Origin: Actinoplanes italicus
GTDB taxonomy: Bacteria; Actinomycetota; Actinomycetes; Mycobacteriales; Micromonosporaceae
NCBI RefSeq assembly: GCF_003001815.1
Contig: NZ_PVMZ01000001.1
Location: forward strand, 310,001-374,000
Reading direction: 5' to 3'
Length of the DNA stretch: 64,000 nucleotides
In this document: positions 41,660 through 50,491 of the stretch, piece by piece
How positions within the stretch are numbered: position 1 is the first letter of the stretch
Layout of the letters: each line of letters starts with the position of its first letter
The notes under the pieces: generated by a model
The model's input: the letters and a program-made list of their open reading frames with translations, nothing else
Told to the model about the DNA's origin: nothing
The model's database searches: none
Position numbers and translations under genes: made by a program

Positions 41660-42985
41660 TCAGACGACGGCGCAGTTCGCGCCGTTGAGTGTGAACGCGG
41701 TGGGCTTGGCGGCACTGCCGGTGTGGGTGGCCTGGAAGCCGAAGGTCTGCGACCCGCCGGCCCCGATCGTGCCGTTGTAGGAGACGTTCGCGGCGCCGAC
41801 CGCCCCACTGGACGGGCTGACCACGGCGTTCCACGCGTTGGTCACGGTCTGCCCGGTGGGCAGGGTGAACCGCAGCGTCCAGCCGTTGACCGTGGTGGTG
41901 CCGGTGTTGGTGACGGTGACCGACGCGGTGAAGCCGGTGCTCCACGAGTTGACCGCGTACCCGACCCGGCAGCCACCGGCCGGTGCGGGCGACGACGGAG
42001 CCGGTGAGGACGGGGCGGGCGAGGACGGGGCCGGTGACGAGGGTGCCGGCGACGACGGTGACGGCGTGGTGGTGTCGAGTCCCAGGAAGTGCACGGCGGC
42101 CGCCGCGTCGACCGGGAGGTTGTGGCTGACGCCGTTCATGCTGATGGCCTCGACCGGGGCGGTGTCACCCGTGCCGCCGTACCGCGTGCGGGTGTTTCCG
42201 CCCTGCGTGACGGTGGACGACGGGGTCTGGGTGAGCCCGTGGACGTTGGTCCACTGGTCGATCTGTTCACCGAAGTTGGGGTAGCGCAGGATCTCGTCGT
42301 TGGTGCCGTGCCAGGTCTGCATGCGCGGCCGGCGGCCGGTGTAACCCGGGTACGCGTTGCGGACCAGGTCACCCCACTGCTGCGGGGTCTTGGTGACGAG
42401 ACCGTTCGCGCAGTCACTGTTCCATTCGGACCCGTTGGTCGTCGCGAAGCAGCCGAACGGCACCCCGGCGAACGCCGAGCCGGCGCTGAACACGTCGGGG
42501 TAGAGGCCCAGCAGCACGTTGGTCATCATGGCGCCGCTGGAGACGCCGGTCGCGACGATGCGGTCCGGGTCGACGGGGTAGCGGGCCCGCACGTAGTCGA
42601 TCATCGACTTGATGCCGACCGGGTCGCTGCCGCCGCCGCGGGTCAGCGCCTGGGGGGAGGCGACGTCGAAGCACTGGCTGCTCCGGGTCACCGACGGGTA
42701 GATGACGATGTAGCCGTAGCGGTCGGCGAGCGAGGCGAACTGCGATCCGCTGTAGAACGCCGGCCCGGTTCCCGTGCAGTAGTGGACGGCCACGAGCAGA
42801 CCCGGCCGGGGCGCCAGGTTGTCGGGCACGTAGACGTACATCCGAAGGTTGCTGGGGTTGGTTCCGAAGCCGGTGACCTCGGTGAGCGCGGCCGCGGCGG
42901 CCGGCTGGGGCATGCTGACCGCGGCGAGGGCCGCCATCAGCGAGGTGACGATCGCTGCGAGCAGGATCTTGAGTCTCGGTCTCAT
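41660..42985 (-). CDS. Secreted PHB depolymerase-type esterase (CE1) with C-terminal CBM2
   Basis: 441 residues from ATG at 42985, AAGGAA upstream. Signal peptide (LKILLAAIVTSLMAALAAV, cleavage after AAAA). Alpha/beta-hydrolase esterase domain with VAVHYCTGTG, the nucleophile GVSSGAMMTN, and MQTWHGTNDEILRYPN; this is the PHB depolymerase/feruloyl-acetylxylan esterase family. A repeated SSPAP linker (about 330-352) leads to a carbohydrate-binding module 2 (CRVGYAVNSWSTGFTASV, ending GANCAVV). Probably debranches plant cell-wall polysaccharide outside the cell. Confidence 0.88.
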   Translation of the reverse strand: MRPRLKILLAAIVTSLMAALAAVSMPQPAAAAALTEVTGFGTNPSNLRMYVYVPDNLAPRPGLLVAVHYCTGTGPAFYSGSQFASLADRYGYIVIYPSVTRSSQCFDVASPQALTRGGGSDPVGIKSMIDYVRARYPVDPDRIVATGVSSGAMMTNVLLGLYPDVFSAGSAFAGVPFGCFATTNGSEWNSDCANGLVTKTPQQWGDLVRNAYPGYTGRRPRMQTWHGTNDEILRYPNFGEQIDQWTNVHGLTQTPSSTVTQGGNTRTRYGGTGDTAPVEAISMNGVSHNLPVDAAAAVHFLGLDTTTPSPSSPAPSSPAPSSPAPSSPAPSSPAPAGGCRVGYAVNSWSTGFTASVTVTNTGTTTVNGWTLRFTLPTGQTVTNAWNAVVSPSSGAVGAANVSYNGTIGAGGSQTFGFQATHTGSAAKPTAFTLNGANCAVV

Positions 42986-43212
42986 GGGGGATTCCTTGCG
43001 GGGATTCGTGGGGACGAGGCGCTTGCGCGCGGGAGGTCTGCTCCCCACGTCATCCCCCCGACGCAAAGCATCGACAAGTATGTATCGATCCCGGCGGGCG
43101 CGCCAGCGGCGTCCCAGCCCCGTATGATCCCTCCCACTTCTCCGCACAGCGATGGGCCGGTGGAACGTCGTACTCCGGCGAGGACGATCCATGGCCGTCG
43201 AAGGGACCCCCG

Positions 43213-43902
43213 GTGATACGACCACAACTCCTCAAATCCGTCGGCGCGCGCGTCGCGGCGGTGGCTCTGCTGCTGGCCGGGGTGGCCGGTGGCGTCCAAC
43301 TGGCGCGACACGGCGGAGACGACGGGCCGGGCACAGCCTCCAAGGAGGCGGTGGCCGCCGCCGAGCAGGCCGCGATCCAGCGTGAGGCGAAGCACGCCGC
43401 CGACCGCGCGGCGCGGGCCGAGTCGGAGCGCACCGCCGCGCTGAAGGCGTCCAGCATGGCCAAGCGGGCCGCCGCCGATGCCCGCTCCCTGGAGGCGGCG
43501 CAGAAGAAGGCGACCGCCGAGAAGAAGGCCGCCGCCCAGCGGGCCGCGCAGACAGGCCCGGTGCCCTACACCGGCACGATTCCGGCCGCATGCAAGACCT
43601 TCAGCGGCAGCCGTGAGATCGGGTGCGCTCTGATGATCAAGGCCGGGTTCGGGTTCGGCGAGTTCTCCTGCCTGAACAAGCTGTGGGACCACGAGAGCGG
43701 CTGGAATTACAAAGCCACCAACCCGGGGTCGGGCGCGTACGGCATTCCGCAGGCCTATCCCGGTGACAAGATGTCCTCGGCCGGCTCCGACTGGAAGATC
43801 AGCCCGGCGACCCAGATCAAGTGGGGTCTCGGCTACATCAAGGGCCGGTACGACTCGCCGTGCGGCGCCTGGAACCACTTCCAGAACAACGGCTCCTACT
43901 GA
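43213..43902 (+). CDS. Secreted lytic transglycosylase-like protein
   Basis: 229 residues from GTG at 43213, AAGGGA upstream. N-terminal hydrophobic signal/anchor (VAAVALLLAGVAGGV), an Ala/Lys/Glu coiled-coil region (about 45-110), and a C-terminal domain with LWDHESGWNYKATNPGSGAYG, the transglycosylase-like catalytic Glu, then IPQAYPG and GLGYIKGRYDSPCGAWNHF. Predicted to cut peptidoglycan. Two Cys pairs suggest extracellular disulfides. A hairpin ends the gene. Confidence 0.8.
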   Translation: MIRPQLLKSVGARVAAVALLLAGVAGGVQLARHGGDDGPGTASKEAVAAAEQAAIQREAKHAADRAARAESERTAALKASSMAKRAAADARSLEAAQKKATAEKKAAAQRAAQTGPVPYTGTIPAACKTFSGSREIGCALMIKAGFGFGEFSCLNKLWDHESGWNYKATNPGSGAYGIPQAYPGDKMSSAGSDWKISPATQIKWGLGYIKGRYDSPCGAWNHFQNNGSY

Positions 43903-43909
43903 CAGGGGT

Positions 43910-43940
43910 ACGCCCCGGGCTCCAGCCGAGCCCGGGGCGT
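43910..43940. terminator. Bidirectional terminator hairpin
   Basis: Perfect 13-bp arms at 43910-43922 and 43928-43940 around CAGCC, between the convergent transglycosylase-like gene (stop at 43902) and the gene ending at 43960. Confidence 0.65.
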
Positions 43941-43959
43941 TCCGTGACCGCCGGCGGCG

Positions 43960-46335
43960 TCAGCCGAGGGTCACGTCGACCCGCTTCGCGCCGGAGGCCG
44001 GGACGGCGACCCTGGTCGCGGCGCTCTGGTCGGACGCGTGGTCGTACCAACCCCTCTTGACGATGTTGCCCTCACCCGTCGCCAGCCAGCTGATCTTCAC
44101 CTGCTGGCTGCCGATCACCGGCATGCGGTACGTCCCGCCGGGCCCTTGGGCGTAACTGTCGAATTCGGCCATCTGGTCACCGGTCACCGCGTTGATCGCG
44201 GTCAGCCGCCAGCCGTCCGCCGGCAGCCCGGCCGGGATGGTGACCTTGCCGGTCAGCGCCGCTCCACGACTCAATTTGATGTTGTACGTCGCCGATGCGC
44301 CCGCCTTGACCGGAATGTGTACGGCCTTGAACCGGTTGCCGACGTTGCCCGACCACTGCCGCGGATGTCCGTTCGCACTGAACGAGAGCGGCCACGCGTA
44401 CGGCCCGAGTTTGCCGAGCGTGTACCGTCCCCGGCTGTCGGTGCTGACGTCGTGAATGGGCCCGGAGCCGAAACTCCACGCGGTGAACGAGACGTTGGCG
44501 TCCTCGATCGGCGTGCCGTCCGAGCCCTTCACCACACCGGTGATCGATCCGGCCTGATCGAGCCGCGCGGCCGGCGCCGTCACGGTCCGGTCGGCCGTGA
44601 CCACGATCCGGGCCGCCGCCCGCTGGTCACCGGTGCCGCCCGCCGGCCCCACCCACTGATGGCCGTAGGTGCCCGGCGCGACAGCGAAGGCCGCGTAGGT
44701 CCCCGGCGCCAGAGCGGCGGTGGTCACCCCGCCCCTGGAGCCGGTGCAGTCGTCGTAGCCGTCCGGCAGGCCGCCCCGGCCGGCCGTCATCAGGACGAAG
44801 CAGGTCTCCCCCACCGCAGCGCCGGTCTTGCGGTCGGCGGCGGTGAGCGACACCTTGCCGCCCTTGGCCAGCGGCACCGTGATCGTGGCCGTCTGACCGC
44901 TGACCAACGTGACCGGGTTGTCGTCGTCCCGCAGGAAGTAGGTCGCCTCGCCCGGCAGGACGTCGACGACACCGGCGCCCGGAGACAGATCGGCCACGGT
45001 GGCCGTACCGCCGGTGGCGCAGCCCTGGTCGTACCCGCCATCGGCCTCGACCTGCACACAGAAGTCGGTGACCGGAGCACCGGTCACCTCGTCGACCGCC
45101 TTGACGGCAAGCGTCGCGCCGGTCAGCCAGGTCTCGTCCACGGTGACCGAGGCCCCACCGTCGACGGTGATCACCGCGGCGTCGTCACGGCTGGTCTTGC
45201 CGTACGCCCATTGCGTGCGCGAATACGCCGGGTTGGTGAACGAGATCTGGTATTCACCCGGGTAGACGTCGTCGACGCGCCAGGTGCCGTCCGGCCCGGT
45301 CGTGGCGCCGTAACCGCGCTGGTCATCGGTGGACGTCACGTTCACCTCGAAGCCCGCCTTGGGTGTGCCGTCCGCCCCGGCCAGTCGCCCCGACACCGAC
45401 GCCGGCTTGAGCACCGAGTCGTCAGCGACCACGGTCTGCCCGGCCACGACGGTGAACACCGTCGCCTTCGAGCGGTCGACCGCCCCCGGAATGTACTGAT
45501 CGGGCCCGTTGAGATCGGCCTGGAACCCGACGACGTACTCGCCCGGCAGAGCAGGGAACGAGTAGTCGCCCTGGTCGTCGGTGTAGCCGCCGTACATCTG
45601 ACGGTCACCCTCGAACAACTGCACCTGGGCCGAGACCAGCGGACCGCCGTCGGCAGTGGTCAGCCGCCCACGGACCGTCCCGGTCGCGAGCAGCGTCTCG
45701 TCCAGCTGAACAGACGCCCCCGCCGCCACGCTGTAGGTGTCGGCGTCCCCCTCACGAACCGCCTGCGGCGCCCACTGCCGGGCCGAGTCCGGCCCGAAAC
45801 CGACACGATGGTCCCCCGCCCAGACGGTCACCGCATACCGCCCGGCGTCGTCGGCGTAGGTGTAGGCGTACGAGTCGTGCGTGAGATCGTGCACGTTGAC
45901 CTGAACCCAGGACGCCGGCCCGCCGTCGGCCCCGGTCACCGTGCCCGAGACGACACCCGCGGGCAGCCGCCGCTCGTCGACGGTGAGCGTCCCGTCCGCC
46001 GGCACCTGATAGAGCCGCCCCGCCTCCTGGTTCAGCTCCCCCGGCGCCCACTGAATCAGCGACTCGGTCTGGAACGACAGGCGGACCGCGCCTTCCGGCA
46101 CCCCCGCCAGCAGATAGTGCCCCTGGGCATCGGTGGACGCCCCGGCGAGATAGGAGCCGTCCTCGTCCCAGGCCACCACGAAGGCATCCAGAATCGGTGC
46201 CCCCGCATGGTCCAGATAGACGCCGTCGACGTTGCCCGCTGCGGCGGCCGCCGCAGCGGGAACGGATATACCACCAACCATCAGCAGCCCGGCGGCGACC
46301 ACGCCACCGAGCCGAACCAGAAGTGATCTGTTCAC
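43960..46335 (-). CDS. Large secreted carboxypeptidase-regulatory-like repeat protein
   Basis: About 791 residues from GTG at 46335 (VNRSLLVRLGG), GGGGGC upstream; other starts up to 46416 are possible. Signal peptide with LLMVGGISVPAAAAAAAG. The body is six to eight CarboxypepD_reg/Cna-B-like beta repeats, each with a Gly-rich turn and patterns such as GHYLLAGVPEGAVRLSF, GRYAVTVWAGDHRVGF and GRYTLGKLGPYAWPLSF. No catalytic residues seen, no sortase signal or lipobox. Probably an extracellular adhesion or structural protein. Its C-terminus (GAKRVDVTLG) is close to a terminator. Confidence 0.78.
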   Translation of the reverse strand: MNRSLLVRLGGVVAAGLLMVGGISVPAAAAAAAGNVDGVYLDHAGAPILDAFVVAWDEDGSYLAGASTDAQGHYLLAGVPEGAVRLSFQTESLIQWAPGELNQEAGRLYQVPADGTLTVDERRLPAGVVSGTVTGADGGPASWVQVNVHDLTHDSYAYTYADDAGRYAVTVWAGDHRVGFGPDSARQWAPQAVREGDADTYSVAAGASVQLDETLLATGTVRGRLTTADGGPLVSAQVQLFEGDRQMYGGYTDDQGDYSFPALPGEYVVGFQADLNGPDQYIPGAVDRSKATVFTVVAGQTVVADDSVLKPASVSGRLAGADGTPKAGFEVNVTSTDDQRGYGATTGPDGTWRVDDVYPGEYQISFTNPAYSRTQWAYGKTSRDDAAVITVDGGASVTVDETWLTGATLAVKAVDEVTGAPVTDFCVQVEADGGYDQGCATGGTATVADLSPGAGVVDVLPGEATYFLRDDDNPVTLVSGQTATITVPLAKGGKVSLTAADRKTGAAVGETCFVLMTAGRGGLPDGYDDCTGSRGGVTTAALAPGTYAAFAVAPGTYGHQWVGPAGGTGDQRAAARIVVTADRTVTAPAARLDQAGSITGVVKGSDGTPIEDANVSFTAWSFGSGPIHDVSTDSRGRYTLGKLGPYAWPLSFSANGHPRQWSGNVGNRFKAVHIPVKAGASATYNIKLSRGAALTGKVTIPAGLPADGWRLTAINAVTGDQMAEFDSYAQGPGGTYRMPVIGSQQVKISWLATGEGNIVKRGWYDHASDQSAATRVAVPASGAKRVDVTLG

Positions 46336-47147
46336 CAGAGCCCCCATGACAAAAGCGACAGGCGACCAAGACAGGTATCGATCGATCGCCACCCGCCGCA
46401 GCATAGGCCGACTCACGCCCTGTCAGACACCCGGCGCGAAACAAGCTGTACAAATAAGAAATGGGGCAACCGGAACACAGCCCCTCAGCTCAGCCATCGC
46501 CTCAGCTAACCGGTTCACGACGCTTTGCCGGATAATTGCACTGAACACGTCGAATAATCAGTATTGGCCCGTGCCCCGGCACCACACCCACGGCCAGCCA
46601 CCGTCAGGCGACAACCTGGTCGCCGGTCCGGCAGATCGGCCACCCGACATCCCGAGCCGCTTTCTCGACGCTCCGCCCGCCGACCTACCTGCCCGGCGGC
46701 CATACGCGTCCCTCTGCCGGCTCGCCTGACGGGATCTGTCCGCCCACTTGACCACCCGAGATCACGTGCCGACAGGCGTCGGCGAATCTTGTGCAACATT
46801 CGTCGGCCCACCGTCGCAATTCGCTCTGCATCGGTCGGCGCCGGTAAACCTTGACCCCTATTTCCGGGCAGGACGACCTCGAGCGGGGACGACGAATTGC
46901 ACCCAAGATCCACAGTGAACGGTTGGAGTGCTCAAGATCCGCGAGCAGGCAATAGCGCAGCCGGAGAGGCACCAGCACACAAGGCCCGCGCGAGACGAGA
47001 CGCGCGAGCCGATGGAAGGCTTCCACTGTCGAGGTCCGGCCCGCCAGCCGTATCTGAACCCGAAAGCCCCGGTGCTATCACGTGGCCCGCATACGGGCCG
47101 TCGGGCGTCGGTCCCATCCTCAAAAGCTCGCTGGACACCTTCGTGGA
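46336..47147. other. Intergenic stretch without a recognisable gene
   Basis: About 810 bases. Open frames on both strands lack motifs and several are the Arg/Pro-rich antisense type. It begins with a likely promoter for the minus-strand secreted protein and ends at the histidine phosphatase remnant. No repeats recognised. Confidence 0.4.
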
Positions 47148-47630
47148 TCAAAATCTGAACGAGCGGTGGCCGACCCGACGCGACCGGCCGTCGTCTCCCG
47201 TCCGCCCGCCATCGAATGACCTGGTTGCGATGATCGGGCGGCACTGGTCACAGAGGGCCGGGCCAGGGCCGGAGCCGCAGCCGATCCTTGGAGTCACGTC
47301 GTTCGCCAGGCACGGCGGGCCCGGGCGCTCACTAAAGCTGATGTCGGACCAGACCGGACTCGCACAGATCCTGCCGTCGTCCCATTCCCGGAGCTCCCCG
47401 TGGGTGCGGAGGGGAAGGCCCAGCGCCTGCGCGGCCGGCCGGACGGTCTGGATCGCGCGCCGGTACGGGCTCGACCAAACGGCCGCCGGACGCGGCTCGG
47501 TCAACCGCGTGACCAGGTCGAGCGCCTGCTGGAGGCCCTCAGTGGTCAGCGGCCGGCTGACCTCGTCCGGACCGTCCGCGGTCGGCGGCACGGACCGGGC
47601 ATGACGAACCAGAACGACATCGGTGTGCAC
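47148..47630 (-). pseudogene. Histidine phosphatase (phosphoglycerate mutase-like), probably broken
   Basis: The first 95 residues are a clear histidine phosphatase: DVVLVRHARSVPPTADGPDE (the RHG motif is RHA), LQQALDLVTRLTEPRPAAVW, SSPYRRAIQTVRPAAQALGL, REWDDG. After that the usual domain continuation with the second catalytic His (SHG) is missing, and the remaining 65 residues are Arg/Gly-rich as if read out of frame. A frameshift or truncation near 47320 is likely. The remnant reads toward the intergenic region to the left. Confidence 0.55.
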
Positions 47631-47810
47631 CGCCGAACCTCCGATCGCGAAGTGATCAGTCGAGGCGGCCCTGCGGGTCGTGCGGATTCCGTGGCGCCCG
47701 TCGCCGCCCTCATCGAGCCGCCAGGCAAAGACGACGCCTGCAGCGCCCCGCCACCACGGATGTGATCCGCGCTACAGCAGGGAGAGCGCCCACACGATTC
47801 GAATGGTCTC

Positions 47811-48644
47811 ATGCTGCCCGCTGACGGACATGTGCACACCGATTGGTCGTGGGACTGCGAGCCCGGCGACATGGAGGCCAGCTGCGCTCAGGCGTTGAGG
47901 CTGGGTTTACCGGCCGTCGCCTTCACCGAACATCTGGACTTCACTGTCTGGACCAACGTGGAACCGGCGCCGGACGCCCCCGCAAAGGTGACCGGCCTGA
48001 TCACCGAGGACGGGACACTGACCCCGCCACCACTCGACGTCGACGGCTACCTGTCCTGCATCCAGCGCTGTCGCGAGAGATTCCCCGACCTGCTGATCCT
48101 TACCGGGGTGGAGGCGGGCGAGCCGCACTGGTACCGGGACCGGTTCGCCACGGTCCTCCAGGCCGGACAATTCGACCGTGTACTCGCCTCCGTGCACACC
48201 ATTCCGCTGGGCAAAGGACTCAACGAGCCGGGTGAGCATTTCGCGCAGCGCCCGGCCGCGGATGCGGTCCGCGACTACCTGACCGAGATACCACGGCTGG
48301 TGGCCGGCTTCGCCGGCTTCGAGGCCCTCGCCCACATCGACTTCGTCAGCCGGTACTGGCCGGCGTCCGCGGGCCCCTTCAACCCCGTGGACTTCGAGGA
48401 GGAGTTCCGGCACGCGCTGACAGCGCTCGCGTCCACCGACCGGGCATTGGAAGTCAACACCAACCGCAAGCCGTTCCCGGAGATCGTCCGATGGTGGCGC
48501 GAGGTGGGAGGCAAGGTGATCACCTTCGGCAGCGACGCGCACGACCCGGCCTTCGTCGGCCACGGTTTCGGTGAAGCGGTCGCATTGGTCGAGACGTTGG
48601 GCTTCCGCGCAGGCCGCCACCCGTATGACAGGTGGTACGCCTGA
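47811..48644 (+). CDS. PHP-domain phosphatase (histidinol-phosphatase type)
   Basis: 277 residues. PHP metal motifs: DGHVHTDWSWDC near the start, AFTEHLDF, VEAGEPHWYRDRF, SVHTIPLGKG, AHIDFVSRY and TFGSDAHDP, with the last Asp/His pair. This is the HisJ/YkaR-type layout for histidinol-phosphate hydrolysis in histidine synthesis, though such PHP proteins may act on other phosphates. ATG at 47811. It is followed by the left end of the tmRNA-associated element. Confidence 0.82.
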   Translation: MLPADGHVHTDWSWDCEPGDMEASCAQALRLGLPAVAFTEHLDFTVWTNVEPAPDAPAKVTGLITEDGTLTPPPLDVDGYLSCIQRCRERFPDLLILTGVEAGEPHWYRDRFATVLQAGQFDRVLASVHTIPLGKGLNEPGEHFAQRPAADAVRDYLTEIPRLVAGFAGFEALAHIDFVSRYWPASAGPFNPVDFEEEFRHALTALASTDRALEVNTNRKPFPEIVRWWREVGGKVITFGSDAHDPAFVGHGFGEAVALVETLGFRAGRHPYDRWYA

Positions 48645-48821
48645 CGCAAGAGAACCACGTGGAGGTCCAAGGCTCGCCCCCTGAGCAGGAGAACGAAACG
48701 GCCCCTGGTTCGCCTTGAGCCTCAGCAAACTCAGTCGCGAACAAGGGCCGTCAGCTGTGGAGGTGGCACTCGCCTACTTGAACCGGGACGGTCCAGACCG
48801 AGCAACTACGCGCAACCTTGA
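48645..48821. other. Left border region of the tmRNA-associated element
   Basis: 177 bases containing an imperfect inverted repeat (48698-48713 with 48737-48751) and two GTGGAGGT words at 48659 and near 48756. The same word occurs at the tmRNA 3' end (52026). Serine-integrase sites share only a few bases, so one of these could be the left attachment site. No gene seen. Confidence 0.35.
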
Positions 48822-49073
48822 TCAGTAGTGATATCTGGCCTGCACGATGATCAAATTGTCGCCGCGAACCGTGTAGACGAGCCGATGCTCGTCAGTGATC
48901 CGCCGGGACCAGTAGCCACTGAGGTTCTCGGTCAGGCGCTCCGGCTTCCCGATCCCCTGTCCAGGGTCACGCAAAGCCTCTTCGATCATCCGATTGATCC
49001 GACGAAGCGTCTTCGGCTCGCCTGCCCAAGACGTGTAGTCCTCCCAGCCCGTCTTGTCGAGGGCGACGTTCAC
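48822..49073 (-). CDS. YoeB/Txe-type mRNA interferase toxin
   Basis: 83 residues. VALDKTGWEDYTSWAGEPKT, then IGKPERLTENLSGYWSRRIT, DEHRLVYTVRGDNLIIVQARYHY: the YoeB fold with the catalytic Glu, Arg and terminal His/Tyr region. It cleaves mRNA at the ribosome. The start overlaps the antitoxin stop (49070-49073), as in yefM-yoeB pairs. The antitoxin is truncated, so the operon may have lost its promoter. Confidence 0.88.
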   Translation of the reverse strand: MNVALDKTGWEDYTSWAGEPKTLRRINRMIEEALRDPGQGIGKPERLTENLSGYWSRRITDEHRLVYTVRGDNLIIVQARYHY

Positions 49074-49270
49074 GACGCCTGACGCCCCGGCTCCTCGGTA
49101 CCGGGGATCAAATCCCGCCGCTCGAATTCACCGGCCTCCACCCTGGCCACGCTATCCATCAGTCGCCTGGCGTTCGCCGGCGACCTGAGCAGATACCGCG
49201 TTTCCACCATTGATCGCCACAGATTTTCGGGCACGAGGAAGGCAGTGCCCGACTTCGAGACGATCTCCAC
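49070..49270 (-). pseudogene. YefM/Phd antitoxin, 5' part lost
   Basis: 66 residues: EIVSKSGTAFLVPENLWRSM, VETRYLLRSPANARRLMDSV, ARVEAGEFERRDLIP. This is the C-terminal, toxin-binding half of a YefM antitoxin. The N-terminal DNA-binding half (about 25 residues) is absent; its position is taken by a beheaded FtsK-like frame running the other way from about 49256. So the junction at about 49260 removed both 5' ends. The listed start GTG at 49270 may not be used. The toxin behind it could therefore be poorly controlled or silent. Confidence 0.6.
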
Positions 49271-50188
49271 CGCCTCCTGGTCGGCGGCATCGCGGGTGCC
49301 GGTAAGAGCGGCATTCTCAACGTCATCATCGGCAACCTGGTCGCCTGCCCCGACGTCGTGCTCTGGGGCATCGACCTCAAGGGCGGCATGGAGCTGGGTC
49401 CCTGGGCACCCTGCCTCGCCCGGCTGGCAACCACCCCGGCCGAGGCAGAGACGATGCTGCGGGACGCGGTACGGGTGCTCGAAGCACGTGCCCGCGCGAT
49501 GGCCGAGTCGTCGTCGCGGCTCTGGATACCGACCGAGAGCACGCCCGCGCTTGTCATCGTGGTGGACGAGTACGCGGAGCTTGCTGAGCAGTCCCCCGCC
49601 GCCGTCGAGTACGCGGACTCGATCGCTCGTCGTGGCCGCGCAGTCGCCGAGACCCTGCTCGCGGCAACCCAGCGTCCGACCCAGCAGGCCATGGGTAGGG
49701 GCGCCATCCGTTCACAGATGGACGTGCGGGTATGCCTGCGCGTCCGTGAGCGCCGGGACACCGACCTCATCCTCGGTCAGGGCATGGTGGCGGCCGGCTG
49801 GCACGCACACGACCTGGACGCACCCGGAAAGTTCCTCGTCTCCGCCGAGGGCTTCAACCATCCGCGTCGTGCTCGCGCCTACCTGGTGACCGACGACGAC
49901 GTCCGGGCCACCGTCGAGCGGTACGCAACCGATCGCCCGGACCTGGACTGCCTGTCGGCCGATGCACTGGCTGAAGAGGCCTACGACGGCGTGATCGTCG
50001 ATGAGACCGACCCCGGATCGGTCCTCTGGGCGGCACTCAACGAGGCCCCCGAGCACGGCCTATCCGTCCCCGAACTCATGCGAATGACTGGAATGAGGCG
50101 CACATGGATCTACGACCGACTCCAAGCTCACGCCACGCAGGTACGCCGAGGGCGTTGGCGGATGCCAAGGGACGAGTCCGATGGATAG
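49256..50188 (+). pseudogene. FtsK/SpoIIIE-like DNA translocase of an AICE, 5' truncated
   Basis: About 310 codons open from the junction. DLHRLLVGGIAGAGKSGILN is the Walker A region, then VVLWGIDLKGGMELGPWAP, VIVVDEYAELAEQSP (Walker B) and AATQRPTQQAMG, and a C-terminal wHTH (SVPELMRMTGMRRTWIYDRL). This is the TraSA/Tra-type translocase of actinobacterial integrative conjugative elements. The N-terminal membrane part is missing. The frame has no good start before 49358, so the gene is a remnant. It precedes the recombinase gene by about 190 bases. Confidence 0.72.
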
Positions 50189-50254
50189 TCCGCGCGGACG
50201 TCCGTCTCCGCGCACGCGTCTGCGCAGCAACAGGCGCGGACGGACGACGGACGG

Positions 50255-50491
50255 ATGAATGGACGCGAGCCCCGCCCGAAGCGGCGACGTCGGCCCGTAC
50301 GTGAGATTCGCATCGATCCTGAAGTCCTCGCGCGAGTGCTCGTCACGATCGCCGAGGAGATCAACCGAGGAGGAACCCGAGATGGCGCAGACTCAGCGCC
50401 ACCACGACCGGCCGGCGAGCACGAACAAGCGCGCGTTCAGCTATCTGCGTGTCTCGTCGGCCGGGCAGGTCAACACCGACTACGACCCTGA
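50255..50491 (+). CDS. Possible small protein upstream of the recombinase
   Basis: 78 codons from ATG at 50255 (MNGREPRPKRRRRPVREIRI). The first 45 residues are Arg-rich followed by a helical DPEVLARVLVTIAEEIN, like small basic proteins before recombinases in AICEs. The second half overlaps the recombinase start (50382) in another frame. It may be a real small regulator or chance coding. Confidence 0.35.
   Translation: MNGREPRPKRRRRPVREIRIDPEVLARVLVTIAEEINRGGTRDGADSAPPRPAGEHEQARVQLSACLVGRAGQHRLRP

Noticed and set aside
44038..46326. 762-codon plus-strand frame opposite the repeat protein
   Set aside because: Arg/His-rich antisense frame; the minus-strand product has a signal peptide and coherent beta repeats.
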